DNA of 64,000 bases from Myxococcus flavus (GCF_050038885.1 NZ_CP143624.1:434001-498000); one strand, 5' to 3'. Counted from the first letter of the stretch, positions 35,609 through 49,234 are shown. Program-made: numbers and translations. Notes: generated by a model not told the origin, from the sequence alone.

Positions 35609-38077
35609 TCAGCCCCGTGAGGGCAGTGCGATGCCGAAGCGCTCCGCCATCCGGTAGAGCGTGCTGCGGGCAATGCCCAGCCGGCGGGCGGCCTGGGCCA
35701 CGTTGCCGCCGCTGAGCGCCAGCGCTTCCTGGATGGCGCGCGCTTCCAGCTCCCGGAGCGGGCGGGCGGCCCCCGCCCCTGCATGTCGCGCCACGGCAGG
35801 CGCCCGAGGTGGCGTGGGCAGAGGCGGCATGAAGGTGCCGGGCGGTTCGGCCTGCTGCATCGGCATGGGCGAGCTGCCCAGGCTCGGGGGCAGCGCATCC
35901 ACGTCCAGCACCGGCGCTCCCCCCGCGCGCACGAGCGCCAGGCGCAGCACCGTCTTCAGCTCGCGCACGTTGCCGGGCCAGCGATGCGTGGCGAGCCGTG
36001 CGAGCGCGGCGGCGGAGATGGCGGGTGGCGACAGCCCTTCCTCTTCCGAGAGCCGGGCCAGCAGCGCCTGGGCCAGCTCCGGCAGGTCCGTGCGCTCACG
36101 CAGCGGGGGCAGCCGCAGCACCGCGCCCTGGAGGCGGAAGTAGAGGTCGGAGCGGAAGGCGCCGTTGCGCACGGCGGCGTCGAGGTCCCGGCACGTGGCG
36201 CCCACCAGGCGGAAGCGGGAACGCCGCACGCGGGACTCGCCCACGCGCGAGTAGCAGCCGTCCTCCAGCACGCGCAGCAGCAGGACCTGGAGCGCGGGGG
36301 GCATTTCCGCCAGTTCATCCAGGAAGAGGGTTCCGCCGTCGGCCGCCGCGAGCTTTCCCTCCGCGCCACCCGCGCGAGCCCCGGTGAAGGCGCCGGGCGC
36401 ATGGCCGAAGAGCTCGCTCTCCAGGAGCGCGGGCGACAGCGCGCCGCAGTTCACCGCCACGAAGGGCCCCGTGGCGACGGTGCTCGCGGCGTGGATGGCC
36501 CGCGCGAGCAGCTCCTTGCCCGTGCCTGTCTCCGACAGCAGGAGCACGGGCAGGCTGGTGGGCGCGAAACGCTCCGCCTCGCGCAGTGTCGCGCGGTGCT
36601 GCGCGTCGTTGCCCTTGAGCGCCGCCCAGGGGCCGGCCGCACGCAGCGGGCTCGACGCCCATGCGCCTGGAACAGGGGCTCGCAGCGAAGTGCCCATGCC
36701 TCCCGAGGACGGGGCGTCCAGAGACGGTCGCGAGTCATCGGCCCTGTATCGGGACGCTCCGCCAGGGGTGGACGTCGGCGATACGGCCCGCGGGCCCTGC
36801 GCGAATTGAGCAAGGGAGTCGCCACTGGCGATGGAAGCAGGCGACCTGTCCCGAGGGCCCGGCGAGGCATGGGCAAGGGAGTCGCCACTGGTGATGGACG
36901 CAGGCGACACGTTCCAGGCCCCACGTCGCCCCTGCTCCAGGCGCTCCGCGCTGGAACTGGGGCTGGGGGTTGAGAACACGTCCAGGCCTCCGTCCCGGGC
37001 CTGCTCCGTGGCCTCCACGCCGAAGCCTGGCGGCACACCCGGGTCGCCGTACAGGCCCAGGGGCTGAGGCCCCGCGCCGGTGACGACGGTGGGCGTCCCA
37101 TGCAGGGCCCGCGCGCCGAATGGCTCCAACCGGACCAGCACCGCGAGCGCCGCGCTCCCCGTCCCCACCGCCTCCGCATGGACGCGCCAGGCCGGCCCCG
37201 CCTTGGGCACCCGCGCCTCCAGCGCCTCGCCCCGGAGCGACGCGTCCGCCAGCGCCCGCCAGGAGATGCCGAGCACCGCCTCCACGGAAGCCGTGTTCCG
37301 CCCGCCCAGCAGGGCCCGCGCGGCGGCGTTGGCGCGGCTCACGCGCCCGGGCGACTCGATGACGAGCACCGGCCCGTCCTCCCGCGCCAGACGCGACTCC
37401 AGGCCGCCCCTGGCGGCCGCGGCCACCCGGGCCCAGGCCACCTCGCGCAGCCGCGCCTCGGCCGCCTGTGCCACGCTCGCCACCGCCACCAATACCAGGG
37501 GGTCCGCGGCCCCGGCCGGCCCCGTGACATCCAGCACCGCCACCAGCTCCCCGAAAGGGTCATGGACCGGCGCCGCGTAACACACGAGCCCATGGTGCCG
37601 CTGCGCGTAGTGCGCCGGGCCCACCACCGCGACAGCGGAGGCCTCCGCCAGCGCGGTGCCAATGGCATTCGTCCCGCGAGACGTCTCATCCCAGCAGGCG
37701 CCTTCCACCAGACGCACGTAGTCCGCATGCGCCGTGAAGTCCCCGCCCGAGCTGCGCGTCGCCAGGATGACGCCTTCCCGGTCCGCGAGCACCGCCACCC
37801 GGCCCGAGGGCAGCGGCGCGGCGGACAGCATCTCCAGCATGCCGCCCAGCTCATGCCACACCGGCTCCAGCCGCGCACGGCGCTCCACCAGCGCCAGGCT
37901 CCCCACACTGGGCCCTTCGTCTGGCTGACCGGTGCTCGGGGCGCCCAGCGTCCGCGACCGCTGCCAGCGAGGCAGGATGGACCTCAGCTCCGGGCGCAGC
38001 CCGGCCTCCCCGTCGAGTGCACCGACGAGAAACTGCTCCCACAGGAGCGGTGATGCGCTGAGCGTCAGCGTCCCCAA
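35609..38077 (-). CDS. Sigma-54-dependent activator, AcoR-like (GAF-PAS-AAA-Fis)
   Basis: About 822 residues from TTG 38077. The N-terminal block (LRPELRSILPRWQRSRTLG, then GAF-like CWDETSRGTNAIGTALAEASAVAVVGPAHY) is characteristic of AcoR-type sensors. A PAS-like segment and a 110-residue low-complexity linker follow. The AAA+ domain has Walker A LLLSETGTGKE (about residue 512), the sigma-54 loop GAFTGA (about 562) and Walker B GGTLFLDELAEMP. The C-terminal Fis helix-turn-helix is ALSGGNVAQAARRLGIARSTLYRM. It sits upstream of the aldehyde dehydrogenase operon on the same strand. The frame stays open to 38302 but that extension crosses palindromes used by the next operon, so the shorter start is preferred. 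Confidence 0.85.
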   Translation of the reverse strand: MGTLTLSASPLLWEQFLVGALDGEAGLRPELRSILPRWQRSRTLGAPSTGQPDEGPSVGSLALVERRARLEPVWHELGGMLEMLSAAPLPSGRVAVLADREGVILATRSSGGDFTAHADYVRLVEGACWDETSRGTNAIGTALAEASAVAVVGPAHYAQRHHGLVCYAAPVHDPFGELVAVLDVTGPAGAADPLVLVAVASVAQAAEARLREVAWARVAAAARGGLESRLAREDGPVLVIESPGRVSRANAAARALLGGRNTASVEAVLGISWRALADASLRGEALEARVPKAGPAWRVHAEAVGTGSAALAVLVRLEPFGARALHGTPTVVTGAGPQPLGLYGDPGVPPGFGVEATEQARDGGLDVFSTPSPSSSAERLEQGRRGAWNVSPASITSGDSLAHASPGPRDRSPASIASGDSLAQFAQGPRAVSPTSTPGGASRYRADDSRPSLDAPSSGGMGTSLRAPVPGAWASSPLRAAGPWAALKGNDAQHRATLREAERFAPTSLPVLLLSETGTGKELLARAIHAASTVATGPFVAVNCGALSPALLESELFGHAPGAFTGARAGGAEGKLAAADGGTLFLDELAEMPPALQVLLLRVLEDGCYSRVGESRVRRSRFRLVGATCRDLDAAVRNGAFRSDLYFRLQGAVLRLPPLRERTDLPELAQALLARLSEEEGLSPPAISAAALARLATHRWPGNVRELKTVLRLALVRAGGAPVLDVDALPPSLGSSPMPMQQAEPPGTFMPPLPTPPRAPAVARHAGAGAARPLRELEARAIQEALALSGGNVAQAARRLGIARSTLYRMAERFGIALPSRG
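36811..36908 (-). repeat. 63-bp in-frame repeat in the activator's linker
   Basis: The block beginning caagggagtcgccactgg at 36811 recurs at 36874, encoding SPASIxSGDSLA twice. The repeat lies between the sensor and AAA+ domains, where length variation would be tolerated. Confidence 0.7.
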
Positions 38078-38218
38078 GGACCTTGAATCTTGGTGGAATC
38101 TCCGCGGGGACAACAACCGCCGAGCGCCGCAATGTTTCTGGCCCAACCTGACGCAGCGCGTCTTGCCTGTCGGATGGCCACCTACCCCACCTCGGGCGTT
38201 GAGGGCGGCGACCTCGCC

Positions 38219-38273
38219 TGACGCGTCATTGACGTGTCCGGCGCCCGCTGTCCCAGGCCGTTGACGCGTCAAC
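38219..38273. promoter_or_regulatory. Palindrome cluster TGACGCGTCA / GTTGACGCGTCAAC (enhancer candidates)
   Basis: TGACGCGTCA at 38219-38228, TTGACGTGTC at 38229-38238 and the perfect 14-base palindrome GTTGACGCGTCAAC at 38260-38273. The last is centred about 105 bases upstream of the predicted sigma-54 start of the OmpA operon. The same words occur upstream of the two small genes near 48.7 and 49.2 kb. Apart from this cluster and the promoter at 38346, nothing was recognised in the gene-free stretch 38078-38438. Confidence 0.65.
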
Positions 38274-38345
38274 CGCGCGGCCCGAGACCCAACCCACCCC
38301 ACAGGTCCCTCTCACAGACGTCCCAGGTCCGTATTTGCAGGGATG

Positions 38346-38360
38346 TGGCGCGTCACATGC
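38346..38360 (+). promoter_or_regulatory. Sigma-54 promoter of the OmpA/Cys-rich operon
   Basis: TGGCGCGTCACATGC fits TGGCACG-N4-TTGC with correct GG-to-GC spacing. The start would be near 38372 and the leader about 65 bases long, ending in GGAGG before the TTG start codon. Confidence 0.65.
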
Positions 38361-38438
38361 AAAACACGGCTTGTTGCATTGTAGGTAGGCGGACACCCGC
38401 GTGCGCCGTGTTGGCGCGACGTTGAGGGGGAGGAACCC

Positions 38439-40280
38439 TTGTCTTCACACATGTATTACCCATGGCTCGGAGGGCTGGCCGTCCTCTGGGCTGTAACGGC
38501 CCAGGCCCAGACGCAGCGCATCCCCGGCATCGAGCTGGAGCGGCTGCAGCTCAACCCCGGCGCGAAAGACAGCCTCGTGCTGTCCACCGGCGACCTCATG
38601 TCCCGCGGCGAGTACCGCCTCGGCCTCACCGGACACTATGAGAAGGAGCCGCTGGTGCTCGTCTCTGGTGGGGAGCAGCAGGGCGTCATCGTCTCCAATC
38701 GCGTGACGGTGCACCTCAGCGGTGCCTACGCCGTCACCGACTGGCTCGAGCTGGGCGCGCAGGTGCCCATCGTCGCGCAGTGGGGGCCGGACACCGGAGC
38801 GCTGGGCGTCACCACGCCGTCGACGAGCGCGCTGGGCACGCCCTGGCTCCAGGCCCGCGCGGGCCTTCTCTCCGAGCAGCGGGGGAGCTGGATGGACCTG
38901 GGCGTGCACCTCGGCGCGGCCCTGCCCCTCGGCAGCACGGAGACGCTCACCCGGGACGAGGGCTTCGTCTTCTCCCCGCGCATCGGTCTGGGCAAGCAGC
39001 TGGGCGGCACGTTCCGCGTGGGCGCCGACGTGGGCGCGCTGGTGCGCACCAAGACGTACGCGCTGTCTCCCAACACGCAGCCCTTCCTGGACGAGCTGGG
39101 CACGGAGGTGAACGGCGGCGTCAACCTGTCCGCGGGCCTGGCCGGCTTCCGCCAGGAGCTGGTGGTGCGCGGCACCCTGCCCGTCGCGGACGCTCCCGAA
39201 TCCATGGAGGTGCTGCTCGGCGTGCGCATCCCCACGCCCGCCGGCACGGAGTTCTATGCCATGGGTGGCCCTGGCTTCGGCCAGACGCCGGGCACGCCGT
39301 CGTTCCGGGTGCTCGCGGGCCTCAACTTCGGCACGCCCTCCGCCACGCCCAACGCATGTGTGGAAGGCCAGCCGCATGACCCAGCCCGCTGTCCGGACCT
39401 CGACCTGGACGGTGACGGCATCAAGAACGCGGCGGACCGCTGCCCCACCGACGAGGGCCTGTCGGAGCTCTACGGCTGCCCGGACGGCGACGACGACGGC
39501 GACGGCATCGCCAACCTGGCGGACCGCTGCCCGAAGGAGGCGGAGAACGTCAACGGCTTCGAGGACCACGACGGCTGCCCGGATGACCCGGACCGGGATG
39601 GCGACGGTGTCTCCGATTCCAAGGACCAGTGCCCCGACCAGCCCGAGGACCAGGACGGCTTCCAGGACGAGGACGGCTGCCCGGACCCGGACAACGACAG
39701 CGACGGCGTGCCCGACACCACCGACCGCTGCCCGAACGATGCCGGCCCCAGGGAGAACCGCGGCTGCCCGGACCAGGACCGCGACGGTGACGGAATCGTC
39801 GACCGGCTGGACAACTGCCCCACCGAGCCCGGCCCGGCGAAGAACCACGGCTGCAAGCAGAAGCAGCTCGCGCAGATTGGCGAGAACCGCATCCAGCTGC
39901 TCGAGGCCGTCTACTTCGAGAACAACAAGGACGTCATCGTCGCGCGCAGCCACAAGCTGCTCGACACGGTGGCCAACATCCTCAACGCCCACCCGGAGGT
40001 CGAGAAGGTGCGCGTCGAAGGCCATACCGACAACCGCGGCAACGCCGACTACAACCTGGACCTGTCCCAGCGTCGCGCCGAGGCCGTGGTCCAGTACCTG
40101 GTGAGCAAGGGCGTGGCCCGGGAGCGGCTGGAGTCCAAGGGCTTCGGTCCGTCCCAGCCCATCGCGGACAACGCGACGGCGCAGGGCCGCGCGAAGAACC
40201 GCCGCGTGGAGTTCAAGATCGTCGGTGATGCCGAGGGCATCCAGACGCAGCAGGGCGAGCCCTCCACCGACACCCACTGA
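38439..40280 (+). CDS. OmpA-family outer-membrane protein with TSP3 calcium repeats (TraB-like)
   Basis: 613 residues with a signal peptide ending AVTAQA. Residues about 50-300 look like a transmembrane beta barrel. About 325-475 are five to six thrombospondin type 3 repeats (DLDGDGIKNAADRCP, DGDGIANLADRCP) that should bind calcium. About 485-600 is an OmpA peptidoglycan-binding domain (VRVEGHTDNRGNADYNLDLS then RRAEAVVQYLV). The TTG start is chosen because GGAGG lies 5 bases before it; ATG 38451 is the alternative. The next gene, 20 bases on, encodes a Cys-rich MYXO-CTERM protein. The pair recalls TraB (OmpA domain) and TraA (Cys-rich, MYXO-CTERM) of outer-membrane exchange, but gene order is reversed and orthology is not shown. 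Confidence 0.88.
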   Translation: MSSHMYYPWLGGLAVLWAVTAQAQTQRIPGIELERLQLNPGAKDSLVLSTGDLMSRGEYRLGLTGHYEKEPLVLVSGGEQQGVIVSNRVTVHLSGAYAVTDWLELGAQVPIVAQWGPDTGALGVTTPSTSALGTPWLQARAGLLSEQRGSWMDLGVHLGAALPLGSTETLTRDEGFVFSPRIGLGKQLGGTFRVGADVGALVRTKTYALSPNTQPFLDELGTEVNGGVNLSAGLAGFRQELVVRGTLPVADAPESMEVLLGVRIPTPAGTEFYAMGGPGFGQTPGTPSFRVLAGLNFGTPSATPNACVEGQPHDPARCPDLDLDGDGIKNAADRCPTDEGLSELYGCPDGDDDGDGIANLADRCPKEAENVNGFEDHDGCPDDPDRDGDGVSDSKDQCPDQPEDQDGFQDEDGCPDPDNDSDGVPDTTDRCPNDAGPRENRGCPDQDRDGDGIVDRLDNCPTEPGPAKNHGCKQKQLAQIGENRIQLLEAVYFENNKDVIVARSHKLLDTVANILNAHPEVEKVRVEGHTDNRGNADYNLDLSQRRAEAVVQYLVSKGVARERLESKGFGPSQPIADNATAQGRAKNRRVEFKIVGDAEGIQTQQGEPSTDTH

Positions 40281-40300
40281 GAATCGAGGCAGATATCCCC

Positions 40301-44398
<4,098 letters not shown>

Positions 44399-44418
44399 GG
44401 GCGGACCACTACGACTTT

Positions 44419-44487
44419 CCGCCGGGAGGCCCACACCTTCCCCCTCGGAGGCCCTCCGCCAGCCTCGTGGGCCTCCCGGCGGTTTTT
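44419..44487 (+). terminator. Strong rho-independent terminator
   Basis: A perfect 16-bp stem, 44419-44434 with 44467-44482 (CCGCCGGGAGGCCCAC and its complement), a 32-base loop that can pair internally, and TTTTT at 44483-44487. It ends the OmpA/Cys-rich operon 35 bases before the kinase gene. Confidence 0.93.
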
Positions 44488-44521
44488 CCCCCCGCCACGC
44501 GCCAGCCCGTATGCTGGGGCC

Positions 44522-47500
44522 GTGCACGTGGCGGGGCGACTGAGTGAGACGTACGAGGAGGAGCTCCTCCTCGCGATGGACGAAGGGCTGCTCTCCGGAG
44601 AGGAGGCCGCGGCCCTGCGTGAGGAAGCCCTGCGCCTGCGGCGTGGCCCCCTGGAGCTGCTGCGGGAGCGGGGCCGGCTCTCCGAGGACTCGCTGATGGC
44701 GCTCCGCGAGGAGCTCGCCGCCGAGAGCACGGATCCGGGCGCCGCCCGGCCGCTGGAGGCCCCCACCCTCACCCCGGCCACCCCGGGCGTCGCGCAGCCC
44801 GCCTCCCCCATGCCGGACGGGACGGACTTCCCCATCCCGGACTGGGACCGCTACCAGCCCGTGCGCTTCCTGGGCCAGGGCGGCATGGGCCGCGTGTTCC
44901 TGGCCTACGACCCGCTGCTCCGGCGCAACGTGGCGCTGAAGTTCGTCCGCGGCGAGGACGCCGAGCTGGCCCGCCGCTTCCTCTCCGAGGCCCGCGCCCA
45001 GGCCCGCGTCCGGCACGAGCGCGTGTGCGAGGTGTACGAGGTCGGCGAGGTGCGTGGCCGCGGCTACATCGCCATGCGCTACGTGGACGGCCAGTCGCTG
45101 GGCCAGCTGGCGCGCTCGCTCACGCTGGAGCAGAAGGTGCTCCTCCTGCGCCAGGCCGCCGAGGGCGTGCACGCCGCGCACGGCGCCGGGCTCATCCACC
45201 GCGACATCAAGCCGGGCAACATCCTGGTGGAGCGCACCGCGGACGGCGGGCTCGCCCCCTTCGTCATGGACTTCGGCCTGGCGCGCGACTGGCGCGAGGA
45301 GGGCGCCGCGCCCAACGCCGTGCAGGGCACCCCGCACTACATGGCGCCGGAGCAGGCCCGCGGCGAGGTGGCGCGCCTGGACCGGCGCGCGGACATCTAC
45401 GCGCTGGGCGCCACGCTCTACTCGCTGCTCACCGGGCGCCCCCCCTTCACCGGCGCCACCGAGGCGGAGGTCATCACCCGCCTCCAGAACGAGGAGCCGG
45501 TGCCGCCGCGCGCCCTGGACGCCGACATCCCGTCGGACCTGGAGGCCATCGTCCTCAAGTGCCTGGAGAAGCAGCGGCCCGCCCGCTACGACTCGGCGCG
45601 GGCGCTGGCGGAGGACCTGGAGCGGTTCCTCGACGGCGAGCCCGTCCTCGCGCGCCCGGGGCTGGCCTACCGGCTGCGCCGCAAGGCGCGCAAGCACCGG
45701 CTGGCGCTGACGCTGGGCTCGGCGGCCTTGACGGTGGTGCTGCTGGCGCTGGTCCAGACGGCCCTCGCCCGCGGCGAGGTGGCCGAGCGCGAGCGCCTCA
45801 CGCGCCGCTTCACCGAGCGGGTGGAGCGCATCGAGGCGTCGGCGCGCTACTCCGCGCTCTCACGGCTGCACGACACGCGCGAGGACCGGCGCGAGCTGCG
45901 CGCGAGCATGGAGGCGCTGGAGGCCGAGGTCCGGGAGGCGGGCATGCACGCATTGGGCCCTGGCCAGTACGCCCTGGGCCGCGCGTTGCTCGTGCTGGAT
46001 GAGCGGGAGGCGGCGCGCACGCGCCTGGAGGCCGCGTGGGCCCAGGGCTACCGCGAGCCCCGGGTGGCCTGGGCGCTGGCGCAGGTGCTGGGCGACCTGT
46101 ACCAGGAGCGGCTCCTGCTGGACGTGGAGCGCCGCAGCCCCGAGCAGCGCGAGCTGCGCCGCAAGGAGCTGGAGCGGAACTTCCGCGACCCGGCCCTGGC
46201 CTACCTGCGCCAGGCCGAGGGCCCCGACGTCCCCGTGCCGCCCCGCTACGTGAAGGCGCTCTTCGCGTTCTACGAGGGCCGCCACGAGGAGGCCCTGGAC
46301 CACCTGGAGGCCATGGGCCGCGCGCAGCCCTGGTTCTACGAGGCCCCGCTGCTGCAAGGCGACGTCCTGCTGGCGCGGGCCACGCAGCGCTGGCACCAGG
46401 GTGACAAGGTCGGCTCACAGGAGGACCTGGACGCGGGCCGCCGCGCCTATGCGACGGCCATCGCCACCGCGGAGAGCCAGCCCACGGGCCACTACGTGCT
46501 CGCGCGGTTGGAGCTGGCCGCGATGGTGATGGCGCTCTACGGCGAGGGCGATGTCCTGCCCCACTACGAGCGCGGCGTGGAGGCCGCCTCGCGCGCGCTC
46601 ATCGCCGCGCCGGACCATCACCGCTCGATGGTCGTCATGGCCCGGCTGCACCGCCGGCTCGCCGAGCAACGCATCAACCAGGGACGCGAGGACGCGGAGC
46701 CGCCGCTGGAGAAGTCCATCCACGCCGCGCGCGAGGCCCTCGCCCTGGCGCCGCCCAGCGACCGGGTCGCCCTGGAGCTGGCCATCTCCTACCGGCTGTG
46801 GGCCCGCTACCGCCAGGAGCGCGGCCAGGACCCGGCCGAGCAGCTCCGGCTGGCCATCGAGTCCTTCGAGCGCCTGCGTCCCGAGGAGCGGGACTACGCC
46901 TTCCACGCCAACCTCGGGCTGACGTACCAGGTCTGGGCCGACGCGGAGGCGGAGCGCGGCGTGGACCCGCTGGAGCACCAGGGCAAGGCGATTGACGCGT
47001 ACCTCGCCGCCATCCGCCTGCGGGAGAACCAGGCGGACGCGTGGATCAACCTGGGCAACGCGCTGCGCAGGCGCGCCTCGACTCCGGGCGCAGCCGACGC
47101 CGCGGGGGACCTGACGCGGGCCCGCGACGCGCTCGCGAAGGCGCTGGCCCTCAACCCCGGCAACGTCGTGGCCTGCTTCCGGGGCGCGGAGATCTCCGAG
47201 CAGCTCGCCCGCTGGCGCGCCAACCACGGAGAGCCCCACGAAGCGGACCTGGAGCGGGCGTTGGCGCTCTTCCGCCAGGGCCTGGGCATCAACGCGAAGC
47301 TCCCCCCGCTCCACAACGGCCTGGGCGCGGCGCTGCTGTGGCAGGCGGAGCAACGCTGGGAGGAAGGCGGCGACCCCGAGCCCCTGCTCCAACAGGCGCA
47401 GGCGGCCTTCGAGGAAGCCCGGCGGCTGGCGCCCAAGCAGGTGTATGCCCACAACAACCTGGGCGAGGTGTGGACCCTGCGCGCCACCTTCCAGTCCGCG

Positions 47501-48196
47501 CGCCAGGAGTCCCCGGAGGCGAGCGGGCGCGCCGCCGTGGAGGCCTACCGGCAGGCGCTGGCGCTTCAACCGAAGGACGCGGACCTCTGGGCCAACCTGG
47601 GTCACGTGCAGACGCTGCTGGCCACGTGGCGCCTGGAGACGGGCGGTGAGCCGAAGGCGGAGCTGGCGAACGCCGAGGCGTCCCTGTCACAGTCGACGGC
47701 GCTGAACTCCCGCCAGGGCCACGCCTGGAGGAACACCGGTGAGGCCCGGGCGCTCAAGGCACGCTGGCTGGCGCGCCGGGGCACGGCCCGGGACGCCGAC
47801 TTCGAGCGCGCGGCCCAGGCCTTCCAGCAGGCCCTGTCGCTGGAGCCCCGGCGGCACGACTACCGACTCGCCGCCGCGCGGTTCCAGCTCGCCTGGGCCG
47901 AATGGCGCCAGCAGCACGGCGAGGACGCGGCGCCGCTGCTGAAGCAGGGCCTCGGGCTGGTGGAGGAAGTCCTGACGGACCGGCCCGGCTGGGCGCGGGC
48001 CCAGGCCCTTCGCGGCAGCGCGCTGCTCGCGCTGGCGGAATTACCCCAGGCCTCCACCGAGCAGCGGCAGACCTGGCGCGGCCTGGGTGCGGAGGGGTTG
48101 CGGCAGGCCTTGGCCCGCAACCCCCACCTGGAACCCGAATGGAGAGGCCGGCGCGTTTCGGCTCGCGAGCCGCTGGCCGGCCCTCCGACGCCCTGA
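44522..48196 (+). CDS. Membrane Ser/Thr protein kinase with C-terminal TPR domain
   Basis: 1224 residues. The N-terminal 95 residues are helical and acidic. The kinase domain spans about 115-385: GQGGMGRVFLAYDP, the ATP-binding Lys in VALKFVRGED, the catalytic loop LIHRDIKPGNILVE (about 223-236), DFGLARDW and HYMAPEQARGEV. A single transmembrane helix follows (LALTLGSAALTVVLLALVQTAL, about 397-417), then some 800 residues of TPR-like helices that would be outside the cytoplasm. The start GTG 44522 lacks a good ribosome site. The gene sits directly after the terminator of the surface-protein operon and next to an FHA-like activator, suggesting a signalling pair. Confidence 0.92.
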   Translation: MHVAGRLSETYEEELLLAMDEGLLSGEEAAALREEALRLRRGPLELLRERGRLSEDSLMALREELAAESTDPGAARPLEAPTLTPATPGVAQPASPMPDGTDFPIPDWDRYQPVRFLGQGGMGRVFLAYDPLLRRNVALKFVRGEDAELARRFLSEARAQARVRHERVCEVYEVGEVRGRGYIAMRYVDGQSLGQLARSLTLEQKVLLLRQAAEGVHAAHGAGLIHRDIKPGNILVERTADGGLAPFVMDFGLARDWREEGAAPNAVQGTPHYMAPEQARGEVARLDRRADIYALGATLYSLLTGRPPFTGATEAEVITRLQNEEPVPPRALDADIPSDLEAIVLKCLEKQRPARYDSARALAEDLERFLDGEPVLARPGLAYRLRRKARKHRLALTLGSAALTVVLLALVQTALARGEVAERERLTRRFTERVERIEASARYSALSRLHDTREDRRELRASMEALEAEVREAGMHALGPGQYALGRALLVLDEREAARTRLEAAWAQGYREPRVAWALAQVLGDLYQERLLLDVERRSPEQRELRRKELERNFRDPALAYLRQAEGPDVPVPPRYVKALFAFYEGRHEEALDHLEAMGRAQPWFYEAPLLQGDVLLARATQRWHQGDKVGSQEDLDAGRRAYATAIATAESQPTGHYVLARLELAAMVMALYGEGDVLPHYERGVEAASRALIAAPDHHRSMVVMARLHRRLAEQRINQGREDAEPPLEKSIHAAREALALAPPSDRVALELAISYRLWARYRQERGQDPAEQLRLAIESFERLRPEERDYAFHANLGLTYQVWADAEAERGVDPLEHQGKAIDAYLAAIRLRENQADAWINLGNALRRRASTPGAADAAGDLTRARDALAKALALNPGNVVACFRGAEISEQLARWRANHGEPHEADLERALALFRQGLGINAKLPPLHNGLGAALLWQAEQRWEEGGDPEPLLQQAQAAFEEARRLAPKQVYAHNNLGEVWTLRATFQSARQESPEASGRAAVEAYRQALALQPKDADLWANLGHVQTLLATWRLETGGEPKAELANAEASLSQSTALNSRQGHAWRNTGEARALKARWLARRGTARDADFERAAQAFQQALSLEPRRHDYRLAAARFQLAWAEWRQQHGEDAAPLLKQGLGLVEEVLTDRPGWARAQALRGSALLALAELPQASTEQRQTWRGLGAEGLRQALARNPHLEPEWRGRRVSAREPLAGPPTP

Positions 48197-48210
48197 CGTG
48201 GGCCGAGGGC

Positions 48211-48555
48211 TCAGGTCTCCGGCGGGTCCGTCGTCACGTCCAGGTTGCCGTTCTTCGTCTCCAGCTCGCTGCCGTGGCTCGGCTTGCTGGACGTGGGGAC
48301 GTCCACCGTGAACGGGTACGGAATGTACGCGGCCGAGTCGGCAACGGGGTCATCGCGCTTCGCCGCCGCGAGGGAGGTGTTGTCCAGGGTGAAGGATGCC
48401 GTCGAGACGAGACACGCGGGCGGATTCACGGTCGCGCTCGAAGGCCCTTCCGCCGAATCGAGGATGAAGCGAACAGTGTCTCCGTGCCGGACCTTGTTGC
48501 TGGGGTCGTAGACCAGATCCCCCGACTTCTTGATGATGACGGTGACAATGCCCAT
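48211..48555 (-). CDS. Small acidic beta-rich protein, tandem paralogue 1
   Basis: 114 residues with no signal peptide and no recognised family. It shares the pattern SGDLxYDPxNxVxHGxTVRF, ATVNPPxCLV and ETKNGNLxVTTDPPE with its neighbour at 48741, so the two arose by duplication. Alternating hydrophobic residues suggest a small beta sandwich. The start ATG 48555 follows AGGAG by 9 bases. A sigma-54 type promoter is at 48614-48629 and a palindromic enhancer-like element at 48692-48735. Confidence 0.75.
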   Translation of the reverse strand: MGIVTVIIKKSGDLVYDPSNKVRHGDTVRFILDSAEGPSSATVNPPACLVSTASFTLDNTSLAAAKRDDPVADSAAYIPYPFTVDVPTSSKPSHGSELETKNGNLDVTTDPPET

Positions 48556-48613
48556 GGGCCGTGGCTCCTGTGCCCCGCGAGGGGCCGCTGAAGAAGTGCT
48601 GCCGATTGTGAAT

Positions 48614-48629
48614 TGCAGGCACCGTACCA
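48614..48629 (-). promoter_or_regulatory. Sigma-54 promoter of small paralogue 1
   Basis: Minus strand TGGTACGGTGCCTGCA fits TGGCACG-N4-TTGCA with exact GG/GC spacing. Start predicted near 48602. Confidence 0.65.
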
Positions 48630-48691
48630 GACAGGTTTGGTTCCCGGCACACTCGGAGACTCCTTTTCAGCGCGGACCTCCGGAAGCACCT

Positions 48692-48735
48692 GGACACGTC
48701 AACCGAACCCAGCAGGTTCGGACTGACGCGTCAGG
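48692..48735. promoter_or_regulatory. Inverted repeat, enhancer candidate for small paralogue 1
   Basis: GACACGTCAaCCGAACC faces GGTTCGGacTGACGCGTC around a CAGCA centre. It contains TGACGCGTCA and is near-identical to the element at 49235. It is centred about 110 bases upstream of the predicted start. No T-run follows, so it is not a typical terminator. Confidence 0.6.
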
Positions 48736-48740
48736 TTGGC

Positions 48741-49097
48741 TCAGTCCTCCTCCGGCGGATCCGTCGTCACTTCCAGGTTGCCGTTCTTCGTCTCGCTCCT
48801 GCTCTCCAGGCGGGGGTTCCCTTGCGGAGTGGGGACCTCCACCGTGAACGCATACGTGTTGGACGGGGCCACGGCGTCGACGAGGTCATCGTATTGCGTC
48901 GGCCCCTCGGGGGGCATTCGCAGGGTGACGGGCTTCTTGTCGACGAGGCAGTCCGGCGGATTGACGGTCGCGGTCGGAGGCCCGGCATCCGGGTCCAGGA
49001 CGAAGCGGACGGTGCACCCATGCCAGACCGTGTTGCCGGGGTCGTATTCCAGATCGCCCGACGCCTTGATGGTGACTTTGACGAGATTATCGCCCAT
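48741..49097 (-). CDS. Small acidic beta-rich protein, tandem paralogue 2
   Basis: 118 residues from ATG 49097 (preceded by GGGAG), beginning MGDNLVKVTIKASGDLEYDP. It is a paralogue of the gene at 48211: same length, same start context (GAGCCaYGGCCCATG) and same C-terminal ETKNGNLEVTTDPPE. No signal peptide, so presumably cytoplasmic unless exported by an unrecognised route. The two share an upstream arrangement of enhancer palindrome, sigma-54 promoter and leader, so a unit of about 540 bp was duplicated whole. Function unknown. Confidence 0.75.
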   Translation of the reverse strand: MGDNLVKVTIKASGDLEYDPGNTVWHGCTVRFVLDPDAGPPTATVNPPDCLVDKKPVTLRMPPEGPTQYDDLVDAVAPSNTYAFTVEVPTPQGNPRLESRSETKNGNLEVTTDPPEED

Positions 49098-49155
49098 GGG
49101 CCATGGCTCCCGAGCCCCGCTGGGGGCAGGTGAAGGACAGCTGCCGGTGGTGGAT

Positions 49156-49171
49156 TGCAGGCGCTGTTCCA
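49156..49171 (-). promoter_or_regulatory. Sigma-54 promoter of small paralogue 2
   Basis: Minus strand TGGAACAGCGCCTGCA fits the -24/-12 pattern with correct spacing and shares its -12 block CTGCA with the copy at 48614. Start predicted near 49144. Confidence 0.65.
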
Positions 49172-49234
49172 GGCAGGCCTGGCGCACGGTGCACTCGGAG
49201 CCCCGTTCCCAGCGGGGTCATCCGAAGGCCTCTG

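Noticed and set aside
38078..38302. N-terminal extension of the AcoR-like activator
   Set aside because: The frame is open, but the translation is not conserved-looking and overlaps palindromes serving the divergent operon.
48692..48735. Hairpin after the 48741 gene as a rho-independent terminator
   Set aside because: Stem is good but there is no T-run. The same element precedes the other paralogue's promoter at the same distance, so a regulatory role fits better.
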